The notes beneath the pieces are model-generated. The model was not told where the DNA came from. It made no database searches and saw only the letters and a list, made by a program, of their open reading frames with translations. DNA of 64,000 bases from Knoxdaviesia capensis (Eukaryota; Ascomycota; Sordariomycetes; Microascales; Gondwanamycetaceae). Position 1 is the stretch's first letter, and each line of letters starts with the position of its first letter. The translations under genes and the position numbers were made by a program. The stretch covers positions 2,470,314 through 2,534,313 of the forward strand of contig LNGK01000008.1 in NCBI GenBank assembly GCA_001510575.1, written 5' to 3'. Of the stretch, positions 48,979 through 59,200 are shown in pieces.

Positions 48979-49036
48979 CTCTCTCTCTCGCTCTCTCTCG
49001 CTCTCTCTCGCTCTCTCTCTCGCTCTCTCTCTCTCT
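48979..49036. repeat. CTCTCTCG minisatellite
   Basis: CT dinucleotides are interrupted by CG at near-regular 10-12 base spacing, about five units. It lies in the gene-poor region 1.5 kb downstream of creA. Confidence 0.8.
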
Positions 49037-50504
49037 ATGAGACTGAGACACTCACACGCACACACCCTCCGCTTTTTCCTTTTTCCACAAGGCCCTCACA
49101 CACAAGAACACCCACAGTGTGGCCGTTGAACACACCTTGCCCTTGTTTCTTTTGGCTGGCGGCCGCCCCATTCCCCCCTCCCAAAAAAATCTCACCAGCC
49201 GAGAAAAAGAAAAAGAAAAAACCCCCCCAGGCCCTGGCTGCTGTATCCGCAATCTCTCCGCGGTTTGGCCAGGAGGATGGCCGTGAAAAAAAGGCTATTT
49301 CGTCTCTTTTTATCGCCCCTGTGTGTAAGTAACGTACTTTTCCCGCCTCCTCCACACCTTCTGTTCGACAGAGCCTTGTTCAACAAGACAGAAAGAAAAA
49401 GCACCGGAACCACGCATTTTTCACATTACGTATCGCATCAACAGAAATTATAAATGTGTGTGTGTGTGTATCATTAAACAAGGAAGTTATCCTGAGATAG
49501 CAAATTCTAAAAAGCCCACCCATCCCAAGACAAATAAAAAACAATTTAAAAAGAAGAACAAGAAAACATTCGTAGAAAAAAAGGCAGGCCGAAAATCGTG
49601 ACGACCGAACAATCAAAGGACGAGGTCGAAAAGGCGGTGATGTCTTATAGAAAAAAACCATGTCATTCTATGAAAGCCCGTCAAACAGGCAAGAAAAAAA
49701 ATTATGTCGCGCTGAATATCTCAGGATACACTTTTGGGAGCTGCTTTTTTTTCGCTTTCTTCGCTGTGTGGCTGTTTCTGTTAGAGCCATAGAAAAAAAA
49801 ATTTGACGGAAGAAGAAAAGGCACCGATCAAAGTTGTGTGTGTGTGTGGGAGGGAAGAAGGCGTCGTGACACAATCATAAAAAGGCGTGAAGCGGAGAAA
49901 AAAAAAGTTGTATACCAGAAAGTCAAAAGCGAACAGATAAAAGAAAAAAAAAAGTTGCCTCCCAGAAATCATGCTCGTGGAATTATCCATATAATGTACC
50001 AATATCCCGTCCATCCCATATTCGCCATCTGGTTGTAAGTTACGACAGAAAAAAGCAAGCCCACAACCATAAAACAAGTAGAAAAAAAAAAAAAAAAAAG
50101 GATAAGAAACAGGGGGAATTAAATCCGCGCGCATACACACAAGACTCGAATTCCCAGCCAAAGAGAGAAAAAAAAATAGTAAACGGAGGGGAGAGAAAAA
50201 GAGGAGCAGAGAGAGAAAAAAGCCAGTAGTGGAAAAAAGAAACGCCGCAACCCAAGTCTAAGGAATCTATAAAACAAGCCCGAGCAAAAACAAAAAAGGA
50301 AGAAAAGACGCAAAATCCAGTCCAAAAGTATCCGTGGCCATATTAAGAAAAACGTCCCAAGTCCAGGTGTTCATAACCGTCCAAGTATTAGATCATGAGC
50401 CAGAAAAAGAGGAGAAAGCACCGAGTCGGCCCCGCTAGCAATAAAAAGACACACACCGCACAGCACCGAAACCCAGAGTCAGCAAGGAGTTGTTAAACAG
50501 ATTT

Positions 50505-51629
50505 TCAAAACTCCATGCCGTTGAGACTGCCCGAACCCGAACTCCGGCCACTGCTATAACCATCGCTCAACAGGTCTTTGACCGACAGCCGTGGGATTCC
50601 AGCTCCGGGCATAGACGGAACCGGCAGTTTCCGTTGCGAGGCGTCGGGTCGGTTGATGATATCGGTCAGCGAGAGGCCGCTGGGGCGGTGGCTCATCATC
50701 TGGGCAGGCGGCAGCATCGAGTCGTGGTGGCCGGGCTCCAGAGGAGGCAAAGCCGGCTGCTGGTGCAGGGTCAGGTTGCGTAGGGCCGGGAGAGTCGGCA
50801 TGTCGCAGGATCCAAACGGTCTCAGGCGAGGCGAGTGAGCCGGAGTAGCAATCGGGGTGTGGTCAGGAGTGGGCGACAGCGAGTCGTGCGAGAAGGTGGG
50901 CGACGACGGAGCAGTAGAGTTGGGCGAGCTAGGCCGCGACCGCTTGGGTTGGCGGTAGGCGTGACGGTAGTGGTCGTCACCGTGGTCATCCGGGTGCGAA
51001 GATCTCGACATGTGGTAGTTGCTGAGGCTGGACAGGTTGGTGCGCGAGCTGTGCACACTGTTCGAGTAGTACGCGGGACGCGAGTACTGGCCGGGGGTTG
51101 ATCCGTCACGCTCGACCTGGTTGGCAGCGCGGGCGAGCATGGAGATGTCCATGTTCGAGCTGGATCCAGCCATTCCGCGGGTGTAGGGTTGCAGGTACGA
51201 GTTGTACGAGTGAGGCGGCGACACATTCGGGGACACAAGCGTCGACGTCGGGGCAGAGCGGATAGCCTTGGGGGCAGACGCCGGCGGCGGCGGAGGCATC
51301 ATGCCATCGGACTGGATGTGGGCAGCCAGTTGGTGGTGGGTCATCTGGTGCGTCTTGTTTCCCCGGCGGGCGTTGGGGTTGCTGTGAATGCGGGTGTGCC
51401 GGGTGAGTTCGTCGGAGCGGGAGAAGCGCTTGCTGCAGCCGGGGTGGCTGCAGGCGTGAGGCTTCTCGCCGGTGTGAGTGCGGATGTGTCTGGTCTGGTG
51501 CTCCAGGCGGTGGAAGGCCTTGTCACACATGGTGCACTTGTAGGGGCGAGGAAGCTCGCCGGTGGTCTCGGGGGAAGTCATTTCTGCTTGGACTGGCCCG
51601 TTGGGCTTCAGTAGGGCAACAGAGGTCAT
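50505..51629 (-). CDS. creA: CreA/Cre1-type C2H2 carbon catabolite repressor
   Basis: A single minus-strand exon encodes 374 aa from the ATG at 51629. Two C2H2 fingers, C32-C35-H48-H52 and C60-C65-H78-H82, carry the nearly invariant Mig1/CreA words H-R-L-E-H-Q-T-R-H-I-R-T-H and R-S-D-E-L-T-R-H. A conserved S/P-rich segment (S-P-T-P-D-H-T-P then A-H-S-P-R-L-R-P) and the C-terminal L-S-V-K-D-L-L follow. Known: CreA binds SYGGRG sites and represses genes for alternative carbon sources when glucose is available; it shuttles to the nucleus. Oddity: the frame stays open upstream to a TGA at 51704-51702, reading S-P-D-G-H-S just before the Met, which resembles longer Cre1 N-termini. The true start may therefore be upstream, through splicing or a non-ATG codon. 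Length is close to the usual ~400 aa. Identity is very secure; the start is not. Confidence 0.95.
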   Translation of the reverse strand: MTSVALLKPNGPVQAEMTSPETTGELPRPYKCTMCDKAFHRLEHQTRHIRTHTGEKPHACSHPGCSKRFSRSDELTRHTRIHSNPNARRGNKTHQMTHHQLAAHIQSDGMMPPPPPASAPKAIRSAPTSTLVSPNVSPPHSYNSYLQPYTRGMAGSSSNMDISMLARAANQVERDGSTPGQYSRPAYYSNSVHSSRTNLSSLSNYHMSRSSHPDDHGDDHYRHAYRQPKRSRPSSPNSTAPSSPTFSHDSLSPTPDHTPIATPAHSPRLRPFGSCDMPTLPALRNLTLHQQPALPPLEPGHHDSMLPPAQMMSHRPSGLSLTDIINRPDASQRKLPVPSMPGAGIPRLSVKDLLSDGYSSGRSSGSGSLNGMEF

Positions 51630-52154
51630 ACTATGTCCGTCGGGAGACGGCGGAAGCGAGGTGGCCAGCAAGAGGATGAGCTGGCTGAGGCGGTGTGGAA
51701 GTCAAGACGACGAGGCTTCGCGAGAATGAAAAGGCCGACGACTGTATTGCAGTAGTAACTTGGTAGGCAGCGGGTGGTGGTGGTAGAAGAGCGCAGGTGG
51801 TTATCGAAAGCGACAGTGGGCGGCAAACGATTACAGTAGAATCGAAGAGCGAGAGTTGGAAGAGAATCGATGTTAGGTGTGAAGGTGAAAGAGTAAGTTC
51901 AAGGCGGGAGTATATGAATACTGAGAATCACTTAAGATGGGATAAGTGAGAAAGATATAACAGTCCAAGATTCAACGGGGAGGAAAGGAAGGGGAAATAT
52001 AAAAAAATAAAAAGTGTTGAAGAAGAGGAAGAGAAGGGAGAGAGGGTGGGCGATGGGTTTTAAATGGGGGAAGGGACTAACGGGCGTCTCGGTATAGAGC
52101 AGCTTTATGAGTGTATCGGGGGAGGGGGTGTGGGATTTTCGCGAATGGCAGGCT
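51630..52154 (-). promoter_or_regulatory. creA 5' leader/core promoter, ATG-free
   Basis: No ATG occurs on the minus strand for 525 bases upstream of the creA ATG, so a transcript from here would have no upstream AUG. A TATA-like TTTAAA lies at 52059-52064, and CT-rich sequence follows on the coding strand. The transcription start cannot be placed from sequence alone. Confidence 0.5.
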
Positions 52155-52932
52155 CATGTTATAGCACCCGCCAGCAGTGGGAAAGGCACCGTTCAGCGAC
52201 TTTTCACCACACCTAATCCGTGCGGACAACCGAGGAGATTTCTTCTTTCGTCTCGTGTTCCTTATGTATCTTTTTTATTGATCAGATTTTCACTACTGAA
52301 TCCAAGGTCTACTCAAAAGCAATCACTGGTAATTTTTTTCTTCTCCCTATTCCACCTACGCTGTCTTGTAAACTGAACAAACAGAAGGAAAGTGAGAGAA
52401 AGTGAGAAACGGTGACAGGCACATGTGGTGTGGTGGGAACGGGGGAGGGGTGGATATATGAAAGACGGGAATGAGGGTGTGAAGATATATCCGGAAGCCA
52501 CGATGGGTAGAAAAAAAGGAAGGAAAAAAACGAGCGAGGTTAAGGCGGGGAAAAAGGAAGGGGGAGATCAGTTCAGTGGAAGGAACGAGTCGAAGGGAGT
52601 GAAAACGCGGGCGGCCTACAGCAGCAGTGTGCGTCAGGGGGTTTCCCGACGGCAATATTGTATTCTGTACTGTATTGTAATTTTTGCTTATAATAATGGG
52701 GGGGGGGGGATTACAATAGAATTCACCAGCGAAAGAGTAAGGTGAAGAATAGGCGTGCAAAAGAACAAGGCCTGTTAGCCGTCAAAATTTATTCCTCGGT
52801 CTGTACGATAGGCTGGAGTTCGTACGGCAGTGACTCGGTGGTGTTGTGAAAACTTGCAATCCAGCAAGCTCGACGCTTCTTTCGGTTTATTTTTTTATTC
52901 CATTTCTTTTTGGACTTGGATCTGGCTGAAGC

Positions 52933-52987
52933 CCGGGGGAAGGGGGGGAAAAAGAAAAAGAAAATGGAGTGGGGGTGGGGTGTGGGG
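52933..52987. promoter_or_regulatory. cluster of CreA-type SYGGRG motifs upstream of creA
   Basis: On the + strand one CCGGGG (52933-52938) and three GTGGGG (52969-52974, 52975-52980, 52982-52987) fit the CreA consensus SYGGRG. They lie about 1.3 kb upstream of the creA ATG. Two more GTGGGG occur near 53,294-53,305. creA autoregulation is known in Aspergillus. The stretch is G-rich, so chance matches are possible. Confidence 0.4.
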
Positions 52988-53244
52988 TGTGGATTTGAGG
53001 GCCGATTCCTCAAGGACACTAAAAACGAAAAAAAGAACATATTTTATCGCAGGGGTGTGGATCTAGTAACGATTGCTGAAGGGGGGTCAATTGCGACAAC
53101 GGGGAAAGAAGGAGGGGAGAAAAGAAAGAGGAGGGCGCCAAAAAAAGGACGACGAAAAAAAAAACAGATACAGGGCCTAGCCTAAGCTGTCTGGTGTGTC
53201 AAAAGGCCAGCAGGAAAGAGCAGTTGAATAAAGCCGCCAGACGT

Positions 53245-53290
53245 GTACTGTACTGTACAGTACTGTACTGTACAGTAAGTACAGTACTGT
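53245..53290. repeat. palindromic TACTG/CAGTA array
   Basis: TACTG pentamers and their complement CAGTA alternate so that the block is largely self-complementary and could form a hairpin or cruciform. Shorter TACTGTAC-type words recur elsewhere in the non-coding parts of the window. Confidence 0.75.
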
Positions 53291-56200
53291 CGAGTGGGGG
53301 TGGGGGTGCCCTGGAACCAAAAACGAGAGTAGGAACGGCCGCCGTGGCTGCTTCTTTATGATGGATGAACAGCGTGCATACAGTTACGAGTGCGTAATGG
53401 ATACTGTGAATGTCTGTGTGTTGTTACAGGTTACAACACAGTGTTCTGCGAAAAAAAGGAACGTCGTTCTCACGACGATATTTCGTTTTTTTTTTTTTTT
53501 CCTTCCTTTCTCTGGCCAGGTTGGTGGCTTTTATTGTTGTCTGGACGCACAAACTCGTATTCAAAGCGAACGACACAAAAAGAAAATACTCGGGAAGGGA
53601 ACAAAGTTTTTATTCTCCCTTTTCTACAAACCAAATTTTTCCGGCCTGGAAATCCGCGGTTTCATGGCTTGGGATACTTGGCCAGCAGGGAGGGGAGAAG
53701 ACCAGAGAAGCGAGGATCGAACGCGCACATATACTCAATCCAACAGAGGACGCGCGGAATAATCTACATGTTAGAAAAGGGGGACGGGAAAACCTGGGAA
53801 AGCCAGGCTGGTGTTTTCGGTTCTGGCCTTCTTCTCAGTTTGTTAAGTATTGCTATGGCTACCACTATTCCGTAGACGAGGTGAGAACCTTTGAGGCGCT
53901 GGTATTTTCAGTGAGGAGAAGAGCCGGGCTCTCCTGCATCAAGGATTATCGTCTGCTACGTGACAAGAATCTGGAGGATGGAGGGGAAGAGGAAGAAGCG
54001 GCATCTCCTCTTGATACTGTAAGTCAGAGCTTCCACTCTGGGTTGTGTGGCCCTGACGTGAGAGCCCCATTTATCACCGCTTTCTGGGCGCTGTGTCTCT
54101 CGGATAAAGTCCAAACACACCATTTCTCGTTATCTTTAACATTGGTGTGGGAAAACGGGGGCCACCGAATCATACCGAAAGACAAGGCCCTGGAGACAAA
54201 GGTCGCTAAGCAGGGCAGCAGGATTGCGACGTCTGGGGGAAGGGGGAGAGAGAGAAAGAGAGAAAAAGGCGAAACGGGGATACCGGTGAGGCGACAGCCA
54301 ACAAGGAAGGGAGAAGTAAAAAGAAGAAAAAATGGATTTCACGGGGACTTGCCTCTTAAGGCAAAATGGAGGTTGTAATGGCGACATCTCTCACCTACGC
54401 CGTTCTTTACCGCCAGGGCATAGCTGCAATATCGTGAATATATGTGCACGTACGGCCTCCCGAAACGTGCTCACTGCATATAAATTTTGTCGCCGGTAGC
54501 GCCGGCCTTCACCCAGTCGTATCTTTCTGCTCGCTGACTCTTGACTGTAAGGAACACCGCCCCAGAAATTGCATTTAGGCTGTGTTGCCGAACAGACAAC
54601 GCCCTGTCCTGTCTGGTACTCTTCCTTTCTGCTTGTGCCAGTATCAGCCAGTTATCGCATTATCAGCAAAGCACATGGATCAGCCCTCTGACCAACTGTG
54701 GGGTTTTCTTGTGAAGTTATAATGGCACAGCGAAACACCACCAGACAGTGGAATGCAGGTTTAGGATTGGAAGGTTGGAATGGAAGAGCCCCATCCCCTC
54801 CTTCCCCCAATAAAACGCCCGTACTGGAGACGGTCGGTTGCGACGAGAAAGGCACGACGACTGCTTCAAGAATGTGTGACAGCGCGGGTGGAGTACCAAA
54901 AAAGACGGGTGGGAGAAAAGGAAGAAGAAGAAGAAAAAAGACCATGACGATAGGCATGGGGTAGGTGGTAGAGGATTTTGGAGGCCGGGTTCGCTCCTGC
55001 CTCTTGTCCCCCCGTGCGCTCACTGTTGTGTGATATCATTATCATTCTGGTTTCCTTGCCCCTGCTAGGGATGAAGGGCCGGTGAAGCAGAAACTTGCGG
55101 GCTGGGGGTTTTTTTTCTGTGGGATGATGGCCTTTTTTGTTCCTTGCTCTCCTCCTCGAGCGAACCAATAGGCCATGCCAGATGTCTCTCTTCCCTCCTC
55201 CCGCGAAAACACAGATCGTTGGTGTTCGCTGACCAGCTACTAATCCTTTCTGAGGCCGGATGAGCAGATACCGTCTCCAGAGATCCACAACACCCCCAAG
55301 CAATTTTGTGTTCCTTCCTCGCTAGTGGTTCCTTTCTCTCACTCGGTCAAAGCCTGTGTCATTTCATATCAGAGTCCCTGGCATTCTTTCATATGATCGA
55401 CCGGAGTTGGGGTTTGGGGGTAAGTAACTTTCCAAAAACTGGAGATGACACCACTGGGTCCGCTCCCTCTTCCCCCCCTGGTGGTCGTTTTTCTGTGTGT
55501 ATCTTCCTTCCGAGCTGCTTTTCGGCTTTTCTTCCCGGTATAGACAGACAACGTGAGAGGGGAAAATAGAGAAAGAGCGAGCGAGCGGTGAGAGGACCTG
55601 CTGTTAGGCCTGGCGTGTTTGCTCCACCGACTCTGACTGCTATCTCAAAAAGGTGGCTCCGTGAGCTGGGAAATCCTCAGTATCAGAACGGCCCTTTTAT
55701 CTTTGTGTTCGCGAGAGCACAATATTTTATAAAAATATTTTTTTGGGCCAGTCTGCCCAAAATCCAATAACCCCATACGGTTGTTCCACTAGCCATGCCC
55801 AAAGCAAGAAAAGAAAAAGAAAAACTCAGGATAACGGCTGCCCTGGCCGAGCTTGGGCAGTGGGATCATCATTCCATGCTTTCTTCGTCTATCAGTCAGG
55901 CTGGGTGGTCTTTCTCTCTCCAAGATAGGAGGGAGAGGCGGGATGGTGAAAATTCTCACCGTGTTCGGATATCACAATATGCGATATATACTGTACAGAG
56001 AAGGCGAGAAATCACGTACTTTTCGGTACAAGCCGGTTCCTGTTCCTATCTTCTAAGGGAGTTGTGGAGCCTCTGGGCCCTTTTTCTTCACACAGAAGGA
56101 AGTCTAACCTTAAGGTACGGCGGTACCTATCTTTCAGGGCACTTATCTGTCGAATTCAGTCGAGTATTTTTACACACTCGTATTCTCGACTGTGCTCCGT

Positions 56201-59200
56201 ATTTCTGATACTGCTGTCCAGTAAGTGCGCGTGTGTAGACATCTCCAGCTTCTATTGGCTACCACACCATTAGCTGCACGATATTAAAGATATATGTTAA
56301 AAATATATGAGGCCACTATAGAGCTGGAGGCTCTCCCACTATATGTAGGTACAGAGTAAAGCACATAAGTAAGAGCAGATATGAGAACGATATCATGGCA
56401 TTGCCGGATCAGGGAGAGTACAGATGGAATACATCTTTAGTGCTACTATATAGTTTCATTAGCGAGGGCTTGAGGATTCTTCCATACTGCGGAACGGACC
56501 TCGAAGCAGCCAAAGGAAGAACCGAAAAGCATCCAGGGACGAGAATCTTCCAAGAGCCTCATAAGAACAGGGCCTCTTTGGATATCGGAGTCCGGCCGTG
56601 ATGAATAGGTGTTGTGTGGTATTGGCCTGTGTCTGGCTGTTACGTGTTGTGCCACATGCTAAAATGCAGGCCACAGCTGTTCCTAGGCCGTACGGAACGG
56701 ACATGGGCTCTGTCCTTTCACATGTAAAATTGGCGAAAGGGACTGACAGTGTGTCTGTAATCTCGCTGAAAAAAGAAGGGGGCACGTCCGCGCTCTCACA
56801 TAAAAGGAGAACCGCAACAAGGGGAATGAATATCAAGAAAAGCAACAGGCAAAAGCACTCCCCATGGAGCTCTCTTCCCGGATGCATGTTCGTATGGGAT
56901 TCACGGACGGCCATATCTCTCTCTCCGAAGCCCAACAAGTCGAAGCAGAAAGCTCAGCCCATCATCCGATATACTAGTGTCAGGGCTGTCAAATCCAACA
57001 AAAAAAGGGACAGCCGGAGTCCAGACTTTCTGGTACATGCGGACACATTACCTGGCCCTGTAGCCATGGACACCCCATTCGGGAACCCCCTTCTGCGAAT
57101 ACTACGGAAGTATTCTATTCGGGGCTTCGCGTGTATCTTCGTTATCTGCCACCTCCCACCACCACCCACGCTGACGGATTCGTCTTGATCTCTCCTCGGC
57201 GGCCACGCGGCATTAACTCTCGGGTCGTCTCTTGGTGTCAATATGGCGGGTTACGTATTTCTGCGACGCAGCACACGTAGCACGTAGATCAGAAACGAAA
57301 AATCCGGATCAGCCTTCTTGGAAGCCACTGTTTTTTTATGGCCAATGCACCGGCAATATCTGGAAGAATTTATGGTGGTGGTGGTGGTGATATAATTAGA
57401 TGGGCTGTATTCGTCATGATACGAGAGCCGCAACGCAATACATATGGGTTGAGCCGGCTGGTATCCGATGCCCTGTCGATACAGGGACGAAAACACATCT
57501 GTTCAGTTACAAGGAACAAACAGGCACCAAAGACAAAAAAATTGGACGACGTGATCCGATATCCCCGACCCGGCGCTAACTGCCAAATGTCGGTAATGTG
57601 CTTAGGGTTCCGTGTGGGGATAACCCTACCCTGCCCCAGACAACATCCCCATGGGCACAGAACACATCATTCTCTCGGCACCAAGTTTTGCCAAGTCAGT
57701 CCTTTGGGGGAAAAGAAAAAATGCAATTACGCCCAGACTTTTTGTTGGTTTTTTTTTTTTTTTTTTTGCTGACAAGCCGCCCGCGCGCTCGCCTGAACTG
57801 CTCCCTGCTTTTTGCCGTTTTCCTTCTTCTGGTCGTGCCGCCGAACGATGCTGTGATGATTGGTCTGTTTTGCGGGGGGCTAGGGGGGTGAAAGGGGTTT
57901 TGTTGGAGGAGAGCATGCGGTGTGATGTTTGTTGGAGGGACCTGGCACAGGGAGAAAGAAAAAGAAAAGAAGAAAAGCCACATATCAAATCTCACAAACG
58001 AGGACGTGGTTCGGTGCTCGCACCCCCCAATCATGGAGGTTGTGGCGGTTGCTGAAAGCGATACCGAAGGGGTAAGGGCGGGAAACAACAAAGGCAGATT
58101 CTGGATGGGGGTCCCCCTCAGAGTGGTTCGTTGGACGAGTTTCATCTATTTAGATGCGCCGGTGGAAAAGGAAAGGCTATTATTACGCCCCTGTGATGCT
58201 GTGAAGTTTGCTTCTGATATAGGTTGGGCGGGCAGTGTACGGAAGAGTGGTCGTGCACCCTTCTCCCTTGCCGTGTTCTCAGCGAGGTGGCAAGCAAAAA
58301 AGATCCAACAAGACAGACTGACTGTGTGGCAGTGAGAAATGCAAGTCTCCCCATTGTCTTACTCCCATACGGACCGGTTTTTCTTCCTCTCGGTTCTATT
58401 GCTTTTTCCATGTCCCCTGAGTCCGTCATTGCTATGTCTCAGGGGATGGAGGAAGGGACAGGACGACTCTCGTTCCTCTCGCATTCCCGCAAGGCAAACG
58501 CCGTCCCTTTCTTCTCTTCTACTGTATTCTATCGGTTTGGCCTGTTCATTGGTCGTGCTCGGTTTATGCACAGGATATTGCAGGGCCAGCACGCATTACC
58601 CTATGAGCGCCACGCAGATGTGATATAGCCTCGACCTCTTGGCCGTGTTCCAAGCGCCGTGGTAATTGCGAGCAGGCAGCTCAGTACGGAGGATGCTCGG
58701 GCTGGAAGGCATGTGGGTGGTGGTGGGATTGAGGAGGTGTGGTTAACCCAACAGGGCATTGTGATATTGGTATCAAAACCTTAATGTGGAGGAGAGCAAT
58801 ATCCCCAGACACGAGACACGGGGAAGAAGAGCCAACAAACAGGAAGGACGCCAAAAATGGGAAAAAGGGCCCTGGGGAAGAGAGGGAATGGTGGCCTCGG
58901 ATTGGTGCGGAAACTGAATGCCGCGGAGGGTGAAAGCTCGGACGGCACAGGCTTTGCGAGAAAACAACGGCCATTGGGGTTGGAACAAACGCCCCCAGGT
59001 CTGGGCCACCACCAACCCCAGGTCTTCGTAATGCTCGGGGGTTCGTCGATATCGGGGTAATCTATTGTGTACGAAGACCGGAAATACGGAGAGTAAGCTG
59101 TGACTTTGTCCGTGGTACTGGAGGTTTAGAACTGATGTTGACGAGATTCCGCGAGCAATCATTGCTATAGCATCATCAGCCTTTCTTCTATCCACATCAT

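Larger units (their letters stand above)
37972..50504. other. 12.5-kb gene-poor, non-RIPped region
   Basis: No coding gene can be supported. Open frames reach 280 codons (47,020-46,178, minus), but this one is built largely on CT-rich and purine-rich tracts and has no motif. The sequence has normal CA/TG content, so it is not RIPped. It is dense in simple repeats, including (GT) and (GA) runs at 47164-47192, (GA)14 at 48487-48514, CTCTCTCG repeats at 48979-49036 and many A-runs at 49,500-50,330. The last ~800 bases before 50,505 are A-rich and would include the creA 3' UTR. Non-coding RNAs cannot be excluded. Confidence 0.6.

Noticed and set aside
48979..49036. Regular repeats resembling a CRISPR array
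   Set aside because: Units are simple CT/CG microsatellite without unique spacers; CRISPR is not expected in a fungal nuclear genome.
53706..53730. Reverse B-box-like GGATCGAACGCG
   Set aside because: No D-arm, anticodon arm or acceptor complementarity found around it.
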